A stretch of DNA of 64,000 bases from Rhizomys pruinosus (GCA_009823505.1 VZQC01005688.1:510670-574669), one strand, 5' to 3'; numbered from the stretch's first letter, positions 45,552 to 58,689 are shown. Notes: generated by a model from the letters alone, not told the origin. Numbers and translations are program-made.

Positions 45552-48044
45552 AAATCAAAGCTCTTACAACACTGATTTGATTTAATTTCTTCTTGCCTCC
45601 CATCTGTGTTGATTTGAAGCGCTTTCCTTCCTGCCCTATTACAGGGTAGTGTCTCCTACAATCAATGTGATCTGTCCAGCACAGCTCCAATCGCCTTCTC
45701 ATCAGTTTTATTTCTCTTTCATTTTCTACTTACACCCAAATTATCCAGTTCTCTGACGGATCTCCATGTGTGACCCTGCATCTCGCTTTATCTTGGAATC
45801 GACGTTTTTCTCTCTTCTGGCTTCTGCTTATTCCACACTGAGCTTCCTCCCAACTCTAAGCTAGTATCCTCTTAAAAATCTCAATTTGGTGGTGGTTGTT
45901 CTATGGCTCTTATCTTGCTGGATGTAAGTTTATTTTGGAAGAAGGCAACATCTAAGAGTATTTATGAAGTTGGAAGTCCTCTTCTTTCAAACTAGAGAAC
46001 ATTTTAGAGGCTCCATAAACTGTGTATATTTCCACATATCTACAGTCTAGAATCAGATTGCAATTGAGAAGGAGTTGAATGGAGCTTTGGAAGAAAAACA
46101 TTTTATTCACCCAAAGCCTTCACTGGGAGGGTCTCTAAGTCTGAATATCAGATTCCTGAGTAAGATAAGAGGATCAATTGGGCCATATGATTAAACACCA
46201 TTAAATGTTAACACCACATACTGAAGACTATTGCTGGTGAACACTGGCTGTTTCCAGCAAGGTTTCCTGTGCTGTGTGGTAAGGTCTGGGCCTCGTGAAG
46301 AGCTGTGGAACACAGCCATGACAGAATCACACCTGGCAGACTAAATGGAATTTCAGGGCACTTCCTAAAGCTCTGCCAAAGTATTCCAGTCCCAGGTGAG
46401 AGCTGCTCATTCACTCAGAAAGTACAAGGAAAAAATAAAAACATAAAAATGGCTAAACTTGCACAGGAAAACAAAAGATTTCCTATGTCACCATCTGAAT
46501 GCAGGAAAGAACACTGATTCCGCTTTCTTAGTCTAATATTTTATAATGAAATTTGACAACTTTAATGAAGGAAGTATTTTTAACTTAAAAACTATCAGTG
46601 GGATAGTTTATGGCTTCAATTTTTTAAAATAATGTTTAAAGCATTTTGTTTAAAGATTTGCACCAAACTCGTGACATTATAAATGTCTTAAAGTGAGTTG
46701 AATCAGCGACACATGTTATAAGAGGGAGTATCCCGTAATAGACAGGAAATAAAGCCCTTCAAATTAGAACACAAACTAGACTGAACTTGTAAAATGTGCT
46801 AATGGTAACACTCCATTGCCAGCAGTGGGCATACTTTCTGCCATAAAAATATTTTGGTGTTTGATAGGGCTCTTCAGACTGTAATGCCCACGAACATATC
46901 CAACCTTGTACATGCTGAAATGCAAGGACCTTCTGTTCCCAATTCTGAATCAATGCTCCTCAAATGTGTTCTCTCACCAGATTGTGTGAAACATCACAGA
47001 TGCTTTAATAAGCCTGACTGAGCACTAATCACTGACTGATTATGTCTCCTTGGTGAACTCATTTCAGGCCAAACTTCTTTATTAATTACCTGGAATAACT
47101 CTGCACCTCACCAGAACACTGGGATTGGTTCTGCTTTGTTTTTATGTTTTTGTTGTTGTTATATAGTCGTATTATTTAAGATCTTAATATGCATATATGT
47201 ACACAGAATAGTACAATTAACCTCACATGAACAGGACCAAGCCCCTTCACAGGTAATCATGTGTGCTCCTCACACATGAAGGCTGCCTGATCCTAGTCAT
47301 AGGGAAGGGCAAGGCCTCTCTCTCTTCTCTAGTTAGAAGAATGGGGCTGGAGGGGGTTCTAATGTGTATCACTATGGCCCATATGCAAGCCAATGCCTGG
47401 CATCCTGCAGAGGTTTCATCTACACTTACTGCACTGCAGTGTTGACTGAAAACTGACTGCTCCTCAGACCTCCTGCCTGTGGAATGGAGTCCAGCAGAAA
47501 AGTCCTCAGTTTGCAGTATTCTAATCTTTCCTCAGGAAAGTGTTTAGAACTTGGTTTTCAAATACAGCACAGTCACATTTAATACATACTTTAAAACGTC
47601 ATAGCTCTATTTAATTCAACTATATTTCATGCATCTAATAAAAAAACAAAAGGTTATGCTAAAAATATCTTGGTTTTCTTCATTGAGAAGAAAATTCCAT
47701 ATGACAGCTTTAAACCTCATAGAATTAAAAATGTGCTCCCATTAAGTACCATCAGGAAGAGATTAAGAGACTCATCCAAGTGGAGGAGGGGACTCTCCTC
47801 CCAGCTCTGCTGTGTGGAAGGAGTTGAGAACTGGAAGCAGAGTGAGCAGTATTCAGAAGCAAAGATCAGTCCCTGCTTCCAACCAAGCCTTAGGACTGTG
47901 TGAGAAAAAGACCATCAGCAGTTCCTTGATTTTATATGCAGATATTTCAAAACAGAACCAAATATACAGAACCATAAGAAGCCAAATAGGCTCTTCACCA
48001 TGACAAAGGATAACTAACATTTTTGGAAAGTTTATTTATTCCTT
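45552..48044. other. 2.5-kb repeat-poor intronic block
   Basis: No SINE or L1 recognised. Short ORFs on both strands lack domains and splice context. I see nothing functional. Confidence 0.55.
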
Positions 48045-48299
48045 AAAGAGAACTCAGAAATATTTCTTTACCACTGCACAGAACTCCATTGTGTAGATGC
48101 ACTACATTTTCTTTATCCACTCGTGGCTTGAGAGGCACTTGGGTTGGTTCCAGCTCTTCGCTATTGTGAAGAGAGCTGCAATAAACATGGATGTGCATAT
48201 ATCTCTGCAATAGGATGAGTCTTGTGGGTATATACCCAGGAGTGGTATGACTGGGTCAGGTGGTAGGCTCATTTTGAGTCTTTTAAGGGTTCTCCACTG

Positions 48300-48655
48300 T
48301 GGTGGTTTGAATGATAGTGTCCCCCATAGGCTTTAAGTATTCAGACATTTTGTCTCCAGTTGGTGGCACTGTTCTTGGAGGTCTTAGAAGGTGTGGCTGT
48401 GCTGGAGGAAGGACATTATTGGGGGCAGGCTTAGTGAGTTTAACTAGCCTTGCAGTCTCCAGTCTCTTTCTCCCTCTGCTTCCTGTGCTCATTGCAAGAT
48501 GTGACCCTCGGCTTGCTGCTCCAGCCCCAGCCACCATGCTTCCTGCCACAATGGACTCTGATTCCCTGGAACCGTCAATCATAAGCTCAAATAAACTCTT
48601 CCTTTTATAAGTTCCCTTGCTCATGGTGGTTTATCACAGCAACAGAAAATATTAT
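48300..48655 (+). mobile_element. Common rodent interspersed repeat
   Basis: 'GTGGTTTGAATGATAGTGTCCC', 'AGTTGGTGGCACTGTTCTTG', 'GAAGGTGTGGCTGTGCTGGAGG', 'CATGCTTCCTGCCAC', 'CTTCCTTTTATAAGTT' and 'ATCACAGCAACAGAAAA' follow a very abundant rodent repeat. The 113-codon minus-strand ORF here (48283-48624) is accidental. Confidence 0.7.
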
Positions 48656-49771
48656 AATATATCTATATCTGCATTTTATGATTATTTGGTATGTAATACT
48701 TCCCTGATTTCGGAAGAAAGCCTAACTGATCATTATGCAATGTTGTTGTTGGTGTTGTTCTTGAATTCAATTTACCATTATTTCATTGACAGGTTTTGCA
48801 TGTATGTTTTTCCGGAGACTAGTTTGTAAATTTTTTTGTTGTTTATTTATCTTGTTTTAGAATCCAAGCAAAACTGTTTTTCATGAGAATTGAGAGTACA
48901 CTCTTATATTATGGAGTAGGCAGTTTTCCCATCTCTATTTTTTAAAGATGCTCTTCCTTTGACCATTGGAAGTTTCTGACATCTTTGTAAAAAAAATGAG
49001 CTATCTGTGCGTTTAAATTATGTCTAGGTCCTTATTCTATTCCATTGATTTATATATCTCCTTTGTGCTATAACTAATCTGTATTTATTACAACTTGAAA
49101 TTAGGTATTCTGCTAACTCCTATCTACCTACCTTATTGTTTTTGTTCACATGCGCTTTGATTATTTTTTCTGTCTTTGTTAGTAATTTCCTCTACTCGTG
49201 TATTCTTAATGTTTTTAGTGGTACAATTTATTCATATACTTTATTAGCTTTCTTCTTAGGTACTTTATACTTTTTTGTGGCTTCTGTGAATATGACTGAT
49301 CACTTGGCTTATTTTTCCTTATGCTTGCATTGGTCTATGGAAAGTCTAGTTATTTCTGTGTGTTACTCTTGTATGCTGCCACATTGGTGAAAATGTTTGT
49401 CAGCTCTAAGAGCTTTTTGATGGAATCTATAGATTCTCTTATATACAGAATCATATCTTCTGTAAATGAATTACTTTAGCGCCTTTTACTTCTCTGTGTC
49501 TTTTATTTTATTTCAGAAGTCAAGAGCAGTTGTCTTACAGCTGTAGGAAAGACTTCTAGCACTGTGTTGAATGGGAGAGAAGTGAGTGGACACACTTGTT
49601 AGATGTGGGCTGAATGCTTATATAGCTTACATGATCTAAAGGAACTTTCCATCCATCTCTAGCCTTTTCATGATGTTGTTCATGAAGATATGTTGACTTT
49701 TGTTGACATGACTTTCTCTCTATTGAGATAATCATGTGGTTTCTGTCTTTTAATTCATTTATATATTGTAT

Positions 49772-49805
<34 letters not shown>

Positions 49806-49810
<5 letters not shown>

Positions 49811-50065
49811 GCATATTTTGGAGCAATACAAATTGGAGGGAACAACGACAGCAATAGGACTGGGACAAAGAACTGACTGAAACAGTAAACTACTCCAAAC
49901 AATAAACCTCTTCACAGAAAAACCTCAAAAATACTCAGAAAAAGATATAAGACATGTATGGCAGAATGCATGAACCTGGGGGGGGGGCATGGAAAGGGCA
50001 ATGAGTCTAAATTGGACTGAGAAATACTGTATGAAATGCACAAAACTTCAATAAAAATATTTTAA
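49806..50065 (+). mobile_element. L1 3'-tail module (sense end of the inverted L1)
   Basis: Follows a (TA)n run at 49776-49808. Contains 'TTTTGGAGCAATACAAATTGG', 'AAGAACTGACTGAAACAGTAA', 'ACATGTATGGCAGAATGC', a G11 run, 'CTGTATGAAATGCACAAAAC' and CAATAAAAAT. It is the best-preserved copy of the module in the window. Confidence 0.85.
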
Positions 50066-50083
50066 AAAGAGAACTCAGAAATA

Positions 50084-50595
50084 AAGCTTTGATTAGAATT
50101 TCTTCTGATCTTATCACTAGGTATTCTGAGTCTGGAGGAGCAGGCAGAAAAGTCACACAGTCCAGCTCTAGAACTGCTCTCGCTCTGGTATTAACAGCAA
50201 GACATCCTTGTAAGAAACTGCAGAACCAGATGAAGACATAGCGGAGACAGGTACTGTTCTCCAGAGGGCAGGAAGACACGGTCCCTGACAGCTTCTAGAG
50301 CAGAGGGGACCTCAACTCTGCACTGTAGGAAACACAGACCTTCAGTGAAAAGCCTGGCACTGCCCAAGGTGGGCAGGGGTAAGGGCGAAGCTCAGTTTGG
50401 ACAGAGCACTGAACACACTGAGAGAAGGGTGGAGACATGAAGAAGGGTAATGTGATGCTAAGTCACCGGAAGCTTGGCACACCCTATACGCTGAGCTCCT
50501 CGAGAAGAGGAGACAGGATTCATTCAAGGTTTTGGACAGAAGATGTAGTCTTCAACAAACATATGTCCATGGAAGACACAGTTTCTGGGTCTAAT
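50084..50595. other. Unannotated intronic sequence
   Basis: Nothing recognised. Confidence 0.5.
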
Positions 50596-50610
50596 AAAAG
50601 ACACAGGAGG

Positions 50611-50822
50611 CTAGGGCTGGAGAAATGGCTTAGCATCCTCTTGCAGAGGACCCAGTTCGATTCCCAGCACCCACATGGTGGCTAAGAACCATCTTTAACT
50701 CCAGTTCCAGGGGAATCCAACACCCTTTTTTGACCTCTGCAGCATTGCATGACATGGGTGCAGCAATCTACATGCAGACAGTACATTCATACACATAATG
50801 AAATAATTTTTTAAAAAATTTT
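50611..50822 (+). mobile_element. B2 SINE with 15-bp target duplication
   Basis: GGGCTGGAGAAATGGCTTAG, a short deletion in the head, B-box AGTTCGATTCCC and 'GGCTAAGAACCATCTTTAAC', which is the uncut form of the region where composite SINEs switch to B1. AAAAGACACAGGAGG is perfect at 50596-50610 and 50823-50837. Confidence 0.95.
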
Positions 50823-50837
50823 AAAAGACACAGGAGG

Positions 50838-51335
50838 AAACAGTCACTGTGCTAGGAGCAGAAGAGAGAACATGAATGTTGGAATCACAGAAGACTTGGT
50901 AGAGAAAATCCAGGGCGGTAAATGCAGCTGAGGGAAGAGATCCCTCTGTTATGGATAGCTTTCATATAACTTAAACGTGTTCTTGGACGCCACCTCACAT
51001 TATTAACTGTAAATGGAAATCTGTCCAAAACAACTGTACATTTGTACTGAGGCAGAATGATGGACCGACGTGAAGAGGGAAGAGGCATCAGCCACTGTCC
51101 TGGGCAGTCACTGCTGAAACTGGGGGTATGCAGTTCAACAGAAGCCATCCAAACCCAAATCCTGGGTTCTGTTTGCTTGAAGCACTACATGATGTAAATC
51201 CCCACAGGGTTTGTAGTTTAGATAAATGTGTCCCCCCAGAATCCCTCCTGGAATGCCAGTGAACCCCTGCTTTCTCTCTTCTCACTCCCTGCATCCATGA
51301 AGCTGTCAATGAAGGTTACGAGGGCTAGAAGGTAG
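50838..51335. other. Unannotated intronic sequence
   Basis: Nothing recognised. Confidence 0.5.
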
Positions 51336-51339
51336 AATA

Positions 51340-51831
51340 TGTTACAAGAAAAAATATTCCAGAATGAGAAGAGGGTAAAAGAAGGAAGAGAGGGAAGAAA
51401 GGAGGAAAAGAACAAAAGGAAGGAGAGTGAAGGAAGGAGGGAAGAACAGGAGAAGGAGGAGGAAGAAGAAGAGGAAGAGGAGGAGAAGGGGGAAGAGGAG
51501 GAGGAAGAGGAGGAGAAGGGGGAAAGACGCAGCGAGGAAACGAGAGACGTAGCGAGAAAGAGGAGCGAGGCAGGTAAGCAGGAGTGAAGGAAGAGGAAGG
51601 ACGGAAGACGAAGAGAGGAAGAGAGAGCAGGAAGACGGAGCGTAGAGAACGGAGAAGGGAGGAAGAGGAGGAGGAAGAGGAGGAGGAAGAGGAGGAGAAG
51701 GAGAAGGAGGAAGAGGAGGAGGAAGGAGGAGGAGGAAGAGGAGGAGAAGGAGAAGGAGGAAGAGGAGGAGAAGGAGAAGGAGGAAGAGGAGGAGGAAGGA
51801 GAAGGAGGAAGAGGAGGAGGAGGAGGAAGAG
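51340..51831. repeat. 490-bp purine tract, (GGA/GAA)n
   Basis: Nearly uninterrupted A/G on the plus strand, built from GAGGAGGAAGAG and GGAGAAGGAG variants, with occasional C or T between 51528 and 51650. Mirror-symmetric segments could form triplex (H-DNA). The overlapping Glu/Arg-rich and Ser/Leu-rich ORFs are by-products. Confidence 0.95.
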
Positions 51832-53240
51832 CCTTGTCTCACTTGGGAGTAGGAGTCTTACCTGGAGGTGGGGTATGAAGGAGAGGACAATGTCAGGATT
51901 TCCCTGAGAAAGTAACTATGTCTGGAAGGATGAACATCCCAGGAGAAGGGAGCAGGGTATACAAGGCAGGGAGAGATGGCTGAAGCAAGCTGTGCAAAGT
52001 CTGTAGTTGAGGTAGAGTCATGTGAAAAGTAAGGAAACATCGCAGATTCACTGATAGCACCAGGATTAGAAATTTGATTTGCATTGCAGAATGTCCAAGA
52101 GGGGTATCTTCAACAGCCACATATCTGTGCCCCAGGTGCCCTTGGGATTGCTCCCCAAGTAGGGTGGCCAGCAGCACCCAGTCCTCAGAGAATTGATCCA
52201 TTCTACTGGAGAAGGCCTGCCAAAGAATGGACAGTAGAGTCCAGGCCAGAAGGTGATAGAGAAACCGGGACTGTCTTGGTGAAGGAAAACAGGAAACTGG
52301 CCACCATAGAGCAGTTCACGGAAGACTCAGATTAAGCATATTATAAAAGGTAACAACAAAAGCAGAGAACAACATGATCAGCACTTTCCAGATACTTCTT
52401 GACCTGACTTTGGGCATCCTGGAGATAAAGCCAGTTTCCTTATCACTGGGAAAAGCCCTCAAGAGACTCTCAGCTCTCCAAAGCTCAAACCCAAAAAAGC
52501 ACAGTCCAGAGCATTGAAACCCCAAAGACTGAGCAGGCCAAAGCTTCCACGGGATGACCTGCGCTCCAGAGCCTCCGCTCCCAGGAGCCTCTTTGCAAAC
52601 TATGCCTGTACTTCTGTGATGTAGACTGGAATTGGCCAAAGGAAAGGAAATGTTTCTAAACTCCAAATAAGCCAATCAAAACATAATTCCTCAAATCCCT
52701 CATGACAGGAGGAAAATTCCATTATTGCTTCTACACCTAGCCCTTCCAAGTTCAGCCTGGAGACAATCAGGGATGTCTTTTCTTGCCTGGCCAGCAAAGC
52801 AACACATCTCTGCTTTGTGGCTCTGCTCATCTCTAAAACCTACTCCCTTGGCTATGCCTGCGGGCAAAGCATGACAGAATTAACTCTGGCCTTCATCTGA
52901 GAGATACATGTATTTAGTAGCAGACCAGTACTTTAGTAATAGCAGACAATGAAAATGGCCAAAGTAAAGAATCAGAGACAAACAAAGGCAGTAGCAAGCC
53001 ACGTCTCGCCATCAGAGGCTGGATTTCATGGAGGGGTGGCTTTCCTCAGCATAGCTCAGAAGGCCACCAGAGACTAAGACTTGGAAAGATCCCATGAGAC
53101 TACTCAGCTAGCACCCCAGGAAATTTATGCATATCGAGATAAGGACACACTGGTGGGCAGGAAACCTAGAAATACCAGAAGGTGGCTGATCGTCAGGGAG
53201 AAACTGAGCGACAAGAAAACTGGACTTCTTTTTCAATGTA
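51832..53240. other. Unannotated intronic sequence
   Basis: ORFs up to 119 codons (52316-52675 minus) have no recognisable domain. No repeat recognised. Confidence 0.5.
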
Positions 53241-53705
53241 TATTTTTGTTGAATTTTTGTACATTTCATATAATACATCTTAATCATATTTAGGCCCCCT
53301 CTCTTATCTGTACCCCCATAGCCTGCCCACAGGACCTCCTGCATTCTGTCATATATGTCAGGGCTTATCGACTTAAGTGTGCATACCCAGATGTCCCTTG
53401 GTATGAGTTCAACCCCTGGAACCTGTTCAGGCTATCTATCATTATTCCCTTAAAGAAGACAAACTCTCCCTCACCCAGCAATGATCAGCTGCCAAGTGTT
53501 CCTCAGCTGAGGCTGGGGCCTGATTCCTGTTTCTCCAGTTCCATATTGGCCTTTTGTCTGATTGGGTTTGCATGGGTCTTGCATATCACTGTAAATTCAT
53601 ATCAGCAAGTTCCCAGAAGCCTGGAAGACTGTTTCCTTATGCTCATGCACCAACCCTTGCTCTTACAATCTTTCCACCCCATCTTCCTCAATGGTCCCTG
53701 AGACA
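53241..53705 (-). mobile_element. Lx-type L1 3' UTR, reverse
   Basis: The minus strand runs 'GTAAGAGCAAGGGTTGGTGC', 'AAGGAAACAGTCTTCCAGG', 'GAGGCACACTTGG'-like and 'TGACAGAATGCAGGAGGTCC', then a G-rich run and 'ATATGAAATGTACAAAAATTC'. This is the same order as the sense copy at 460-880. The terminal part also resembles the shorter tail modules, suggesting common descent. Confidence 0.75.
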
Positions 53706-55956
53706 AAACTGGACTTTTGATGTACCAACGTAGGCACGTAGTAGGAGTGAGCCTGGAGGAGATAAGGGAGGGAACTGGAGTTAGAGGCTACACAGATCTA
53801 CTAAGGCAGTGTTGTCTGATGCACGGCAAGGTCCCAGTTGGGCAGTAAGAATGGGTGGCTGCAGGAGGAGATGGGTGAAGGTAACTAGAGCCAGAGAGAA
53901 CCAGAAAGGATAGGTGTGGATGGAAGTTTGAGTTGTCTACAATCCTTGAACAGTCTCAGCATCGTGACAGGACTGTAGAGAAGGACAATGTGGCAAGTAG
54001 CTGGTAAACACACTGGTGAATGCTCAGGCCTGTGATCTATATGAATGACAAATGACACTGTACTTCAGAGAGAAGGATTAGAGGCTAGAAGTCTGGCTGG
54101 GAACAGCAGCAGGGACTTGGGGGCTGAGGGAGGCAATCTCCCACTTTAGCTTCATGATGCCTGGTGACTGAGGCATGTGAAACCTCCATAAGAGGTGAAC
54201 CTGGGCGGGGGCCTGAAGCTGAAGGTGGGAAGTTAGAACCCGGATGTGCTTCTCCTGTGAGGGCACTAGAAGGTACTGGGAGTATGAAGTCAACATCGAA
54301 GGGTAAAACAGAACTCAGAGCAAGATATGAAAAGACTTGAAGAAAGATGGTGAAGAGAGGACACATTCACCCAGGAGTATGGGCGACGGAACTTCTCAGT
54401 GACCTAGTTTCAAAGTGTTTGAAGATTTTGAGAATCTCTGGGTAGGGACTGGCCAGATCCCAGAAAGGAGAGTCGATGGGAGGCAGCCCTCTCATCATAG
54501 ATAACTACAGTAAGAAACTTTAGGGGAAAGTCGCATTTGAAATTATCTTCAATGTCGCTACCTCATATCCACTGTATAACCTGTATGGCAAAAGTGTGAA
54601 AAGATGCACAGCCCTCCCAAATGAGTTGAGGAAGATGTAAAAAAGAACAATGTCTATATAGTTCAAGAGCCAGAGACTGAACTTCAGCTAACAGACTAAT
54701 TCCTTGATTCTTGCCATAGGAAAAAAAAAAAATGGTTTGTGAAATATCTCCAAAGATAATGAAATCACAGTTCACAAGGACCAAAGTCGATCATATCAGC
54801 AGCTGCACATGCAAGGCTTGTGTGTCTGCTGGGTCCCCGAGACGAACACACATCATTCCAATTAGAGTGTTCTTGTCTCTTAGTGGACCACAAGCTTGCC
54901 TTCCGATCAGATGGCTAAATCTTTTGAATATTGAAGGAGCGTAGCTACATTTGACCAAGATTACTCACTAACAAAAGAATGAGCTATTCAAACTCAAATG
55001 GCTTAATGCTTTAAAAACATAACACACACAGGCCAGGACTGAAATGGAAACTCTCTTATGTAGAGAACATGTAAGTGGCTCACTTTGATCAGCAAAAAAG
55101 ATGACAAAACTCTGCAGACCCCAAAGCTGGGTCCATCTTCTTTTACCAGAAATTTCAGAAGTTGCTAAAAAACTATTACATAAATAACTTGGAAATCTCA
55201 AGTGATTGTTTTGAGGCCTGCCAACAGTTTAACCACAATGAAGTGCCTGGCCAAGATATCCATGAACATTTGGGAAGAAGTTACTCTGAGAAAGATGCAC
55301 TCACAGCAAACAGACTTCATCTCCTTAGAAGGAATGCATAAATCAATAGTTAAATAAGGAACAGGAAAATTAGGTCTGGCATAATAGCATAAGAAAAATG
55401 ACATTTAAAAGAAGTTTAGGAGTAAGACTACACAAAGACTTCATTATTAATATATTGTTGTTATTACTAGTTTTAAAAATTCATTCAAACATTTCTCTCA
55501 TACTTTTCTTGCCCACAGATTAGATGTTTTAAAAAAAATGTCTTAACTGAGCTTAAGGGCAGAGAACAGGCACTTGGCTTTGCTCTGCCTGGCCGCAGGC
55601 TCCTGGACAGGACCACAGTCCTCTCTGGAGCTCAGATTCCTCACCTGAAGAGCCAGGTCACTGTGCTTCCTTTCAGTTCTGATAAGCTGTTTCCAGAGAC
55701 CTATCAGAGCCATATACCCAGCCTTCTTCATCCCCCGGAATGGAAATACCGGAAATACAAACTGGTCAGTCATTTTGAAACAAGACATCACATAAACGGG
55801 CAGCCAATGGAAGTTTGCAAACAAGACATCCAGGGAAGGAAAGAGAAGGCTGGGGCAGGACATTGTCTAGGATGCCATCATGTACAGGAATATCACAAAC
55901 ATGGGGTTTTGCAAATGTAGACTCATGTGCCCAGAGGCAGGATGTGACTTCATGGA
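53706..55956. other. 2.2-kb repeat-poor intronic block
   Basis: No SINE or L1 seen. The 106-codon minus ORF at 55543-55863 lies on the Adamtsl3 strand but matches nothing I know and is not bounded by convincing splice sites. Confidence 0.5.
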
Positions 55957-55966
55957 AATAATTGAA

Positions 55967-56141
55967 ATTTTTTTGTCTTTTTGAGGTGGGGTCTCCCTGT
56001 TGCCCCAGCTGGCCTGGAACTCACTATATAGACCAGCCTGGAACTCACTATGTAGACCAGGCTGGCCTTGAACTCACAGAGATCCACCTGCCTCTGCCTC
56101 CCAAGTGCTACGATTAAAGACATGCACCACCATGTCTGGCT
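55967..56141 (-). mobile_element. B1 SINE (reverse) with 24-bp internal tandem duplication
   Basis: Reversed B1 from the T-run to CCACCATGTCTGGC. The block CCTGGAACTCACTATATAGACCAG at 56013-56036 is repeated with one change at 56037-56060. Target duplication AATAATTGAA on both sides (about 55957 and 56142). Confidence 0.93.
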
Positions 56142-56151
56142 AATAATTGAA

Positions 56152-58689
56152 TTTTAAAACTTAAAAGATAGCTGTTTAGGTTGAGGGGGAAGAAGGCTGG
56201 AGGGGATCCTAGAAGCTAGAGCTAAGTCTCAAAAGTGAAGAAAAGAAAGAAGCACAGATGAGGCAGAATTTCTAAGTCACCCAGGCTATGCCTTGCCTGC
56301 TCTGTCACTGTGACAATAAATAAGGAAGTCCATTGCGATAGTCCACCAGGCCCAGGTGGCAGGCCATCCACATTTCTCCACCCCTACCAAATGCCAAAAG
56401 AATGATGAAGGCATATATATACAAAAATGTTTTATACTCTTTTAAAAAAAATAAAAATAAATGGCCTCTCATGGAGAAACACAGAGCCTGCCACAGACTT
56501 TCAAACCAGCATCCACAATAACACCCCACATTTCAGTCTTCAGTGACTGTGGTAAGGTATGGGTGGAATAAGATCTCACTGTCTCTTTTTCCAGAGAGAC
56601 CCAGAGCCACACAATGTTCATTGGACAAAAGGAAGAAGAGCTCTACACTGAACCCAAAACACTGCTTCTCACAATCCACATTCAGCTATGAGCAGGTCTG
56701 CAGCGGGTAAAACTCCAAAACCACCATGAGAAACGACAGAAGAATCTCCCCTGGACACTGGCCGGTAATAACTATTTTAACCACAGTTATGACAGCCAGC
56801 ATCCTGAACAAGTACTTTTTAATTACCCTGTATGCCCAATACAACCAAGCATCAGAATGATTTAACTCCACCAACATGCTGTCTGATGGGGAGGCAGTGC
56901 TGTTTAGATTTTAACTATGAGCTGGAATACACTAAGACTTTGAAAATATTGTGATTTCTATTAAAAACTAGAGAGGGTGGATAGCTTATAAGATGTTCCT
57001 AACACCGTTAACCTCAAATTCCTGAAGTTTCTGAGTCTGAACTGATAAAGCAATCCATTAATATTAAATCATTCTCTGTGGTTTCTTAAGGTCCCCAAAG
57101 CTCTCCTAAATAAAACAGTGAAATCAAGGTATTTAGGAAAGCATAAAATTCTCCAGACAATCTTGAGAGAAGCATATGGTCACACCCTAGATGGCAGAGC
57201 CTGGGATGTGGAGTGCAATGGTTGTCATTTTGCAAATAGCCTTCAATAAGTCATTTGCACATTCAGAGTCTCTGCCTCCTTGACATGTAAAACAAGGTGT
57301 TTGGACCAACATTTCCACCAGCTGTAGAATTCGCTAATTCTCTAAGTAATAGTTCATTGCTTTGCTGGCGAGACTGCCTGGGTAATCAGAATGATCCAAC
57401 TAACATGGCAGCCTGGAATACTCTATTTGTGGTTTCAAAACTAGATGATTTTAGAGTGAAAAGAGTACAGATCATGAAACCCACTTGCTTTATTTTTGAA
57501 AATAGTCGAAGGATCTGAGGACGCAGATGGCAAATCACTGTGTTAAATTACAAACTCGTTAGAGGTGGAGCAACACTCAGGCTGGCTGATCAGTCCTGCC
57601 GAGTCTTGTTTGCACCCACCAGACAGCCGGCTGCCTTCAGGGTGCTCTCTCACTAGCAGCTACTTCTACTCCCAAATAACCCACAGCACAGCTTTTATGT
57701 GTCTCATTAAACACAGCCTATATCACAGCTGCACTTTACAGGCCCAGGGACTATTAGTTTTCCAGGCACCTAATCCAGGAGACATTTGAAGAGTGCCCGA
57801 ACGGTCCTCATGAAAATGTGCCCAGGATAAAATACTTTCAAGAGACCTATGGGAATTGTTTGTGAAGCCCAATGTCTACACACATTCCACCTGCTTCCCA
57901 TTTTGTCAAATGAGTATTTTGTAGGGAGGAAGAGCCTTGTGAACACACATCTGTCCCAACAGTTTTACAACCCAGATTGTAGCTTCAATTACATAAGCAC
58001 TTTTTCAACCTGGCTTCAGGCCACTGTGACAGTAAACCACCTCTGGCATATACCCGCAGACTCGGCAGGTAGATGCCCAAGCCACCTGGCAGCACCAAGC
58101 TGACAGAAGGCAACACCCACAGACACCACACCTCTTTTTGGCTGTTAGATAATAAAGGCTAGGCTGCAGCCTGTATTTCTTCCTCTGGTATGGAATGTTT
58201 GAAGTGACTGCTCTGCAAACCTTTTACGGACACTCTGGGAATTTCTACCCAGGAGCCATGTGGCATGCCACCCTATGCCACCCAGGGTGTTGTGGTCTGC
58301 CTCAATGTGAGAAAATATGTTCTAGTGGTTCAACCAATAGCTGAACACTGAACCTGATATCAAGTCAGATCCAAAGACTCATTCAAATCTTGGACACAGT
58401 GATGTGTGAAGAAAGCCAAGCACAGATGAATGAGCGTGTGCTGAATGACTCCATGGACACAGAACCAAACTGAAAAGCAGACAAAGCCAGGGACAAAAGT
58501 CAGGGGCATCTGTCCATCTTGGATGCTGCGTATTGATTAGAAAAAGGTGCAGGGACAACCCCCAAGAGTGCTCAAAGTTTTCTATTTCTTAATCTTTGGA
58601 GCAGTTTCACAGGTACAAAAAGATTTTAAATCATCAAGTTCTATAACTCAGGTATGTCTTCATTTTACATATACAGGACAGTCCTCAAA
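56152..58689. other. 2.5-kb repeat-poor intronic block
   Basis: No repeat or exon recognised. Short ORFs without domains. Confidence 0.5.

Larger units (their letters stand above)
48063..50065 (+). pseudogene. 5'-inverted, rearranged L1 insertion with 18-bp target duplication
   Basis: AAAGAGAACTCAGAAATA is perfect at 48045-48062 and 50066-50083, bracketing 2.0 kb. The left part (48063-49785) is reversed ORF2. It starts at the ORF2 C-terminus (complement of the TMEFCAVVKK region, 48075-48105) and ends in the RT region (ATTGAGATAATCATGTGGTT at about 49717). The right part (49806-50065) is a sense L1 3' tail with poly-A. Inversion of the 5' portion with a sense tail is the product of twin priming during L1 reverse transcription. 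A separate repeat interrupts it at 48300-48655. 48660-48860 looks like RT sequence that should follow, not precede, 48900-49785, so a further rearrangement is likely. Confidence 0.75.

Noticed and set aside
48283..48624. 113-codon minus-strand ORF
   Set aside because: It is the reverse of an abundant rodent interspersed repeat.
51342..51842. 166-codon Ser/Leu-rich ORF and Glu/Arg-rich ORFs
   Set aside because: Low-complexity translation of the purine tract on both strands.
55543..55863. 106-codon minus-strand ORF on the Adamtsl3 strand
   Set aside because: No resemblance to ADAMTSL3 or any family I know, and no good acceptor/donor pair around it.
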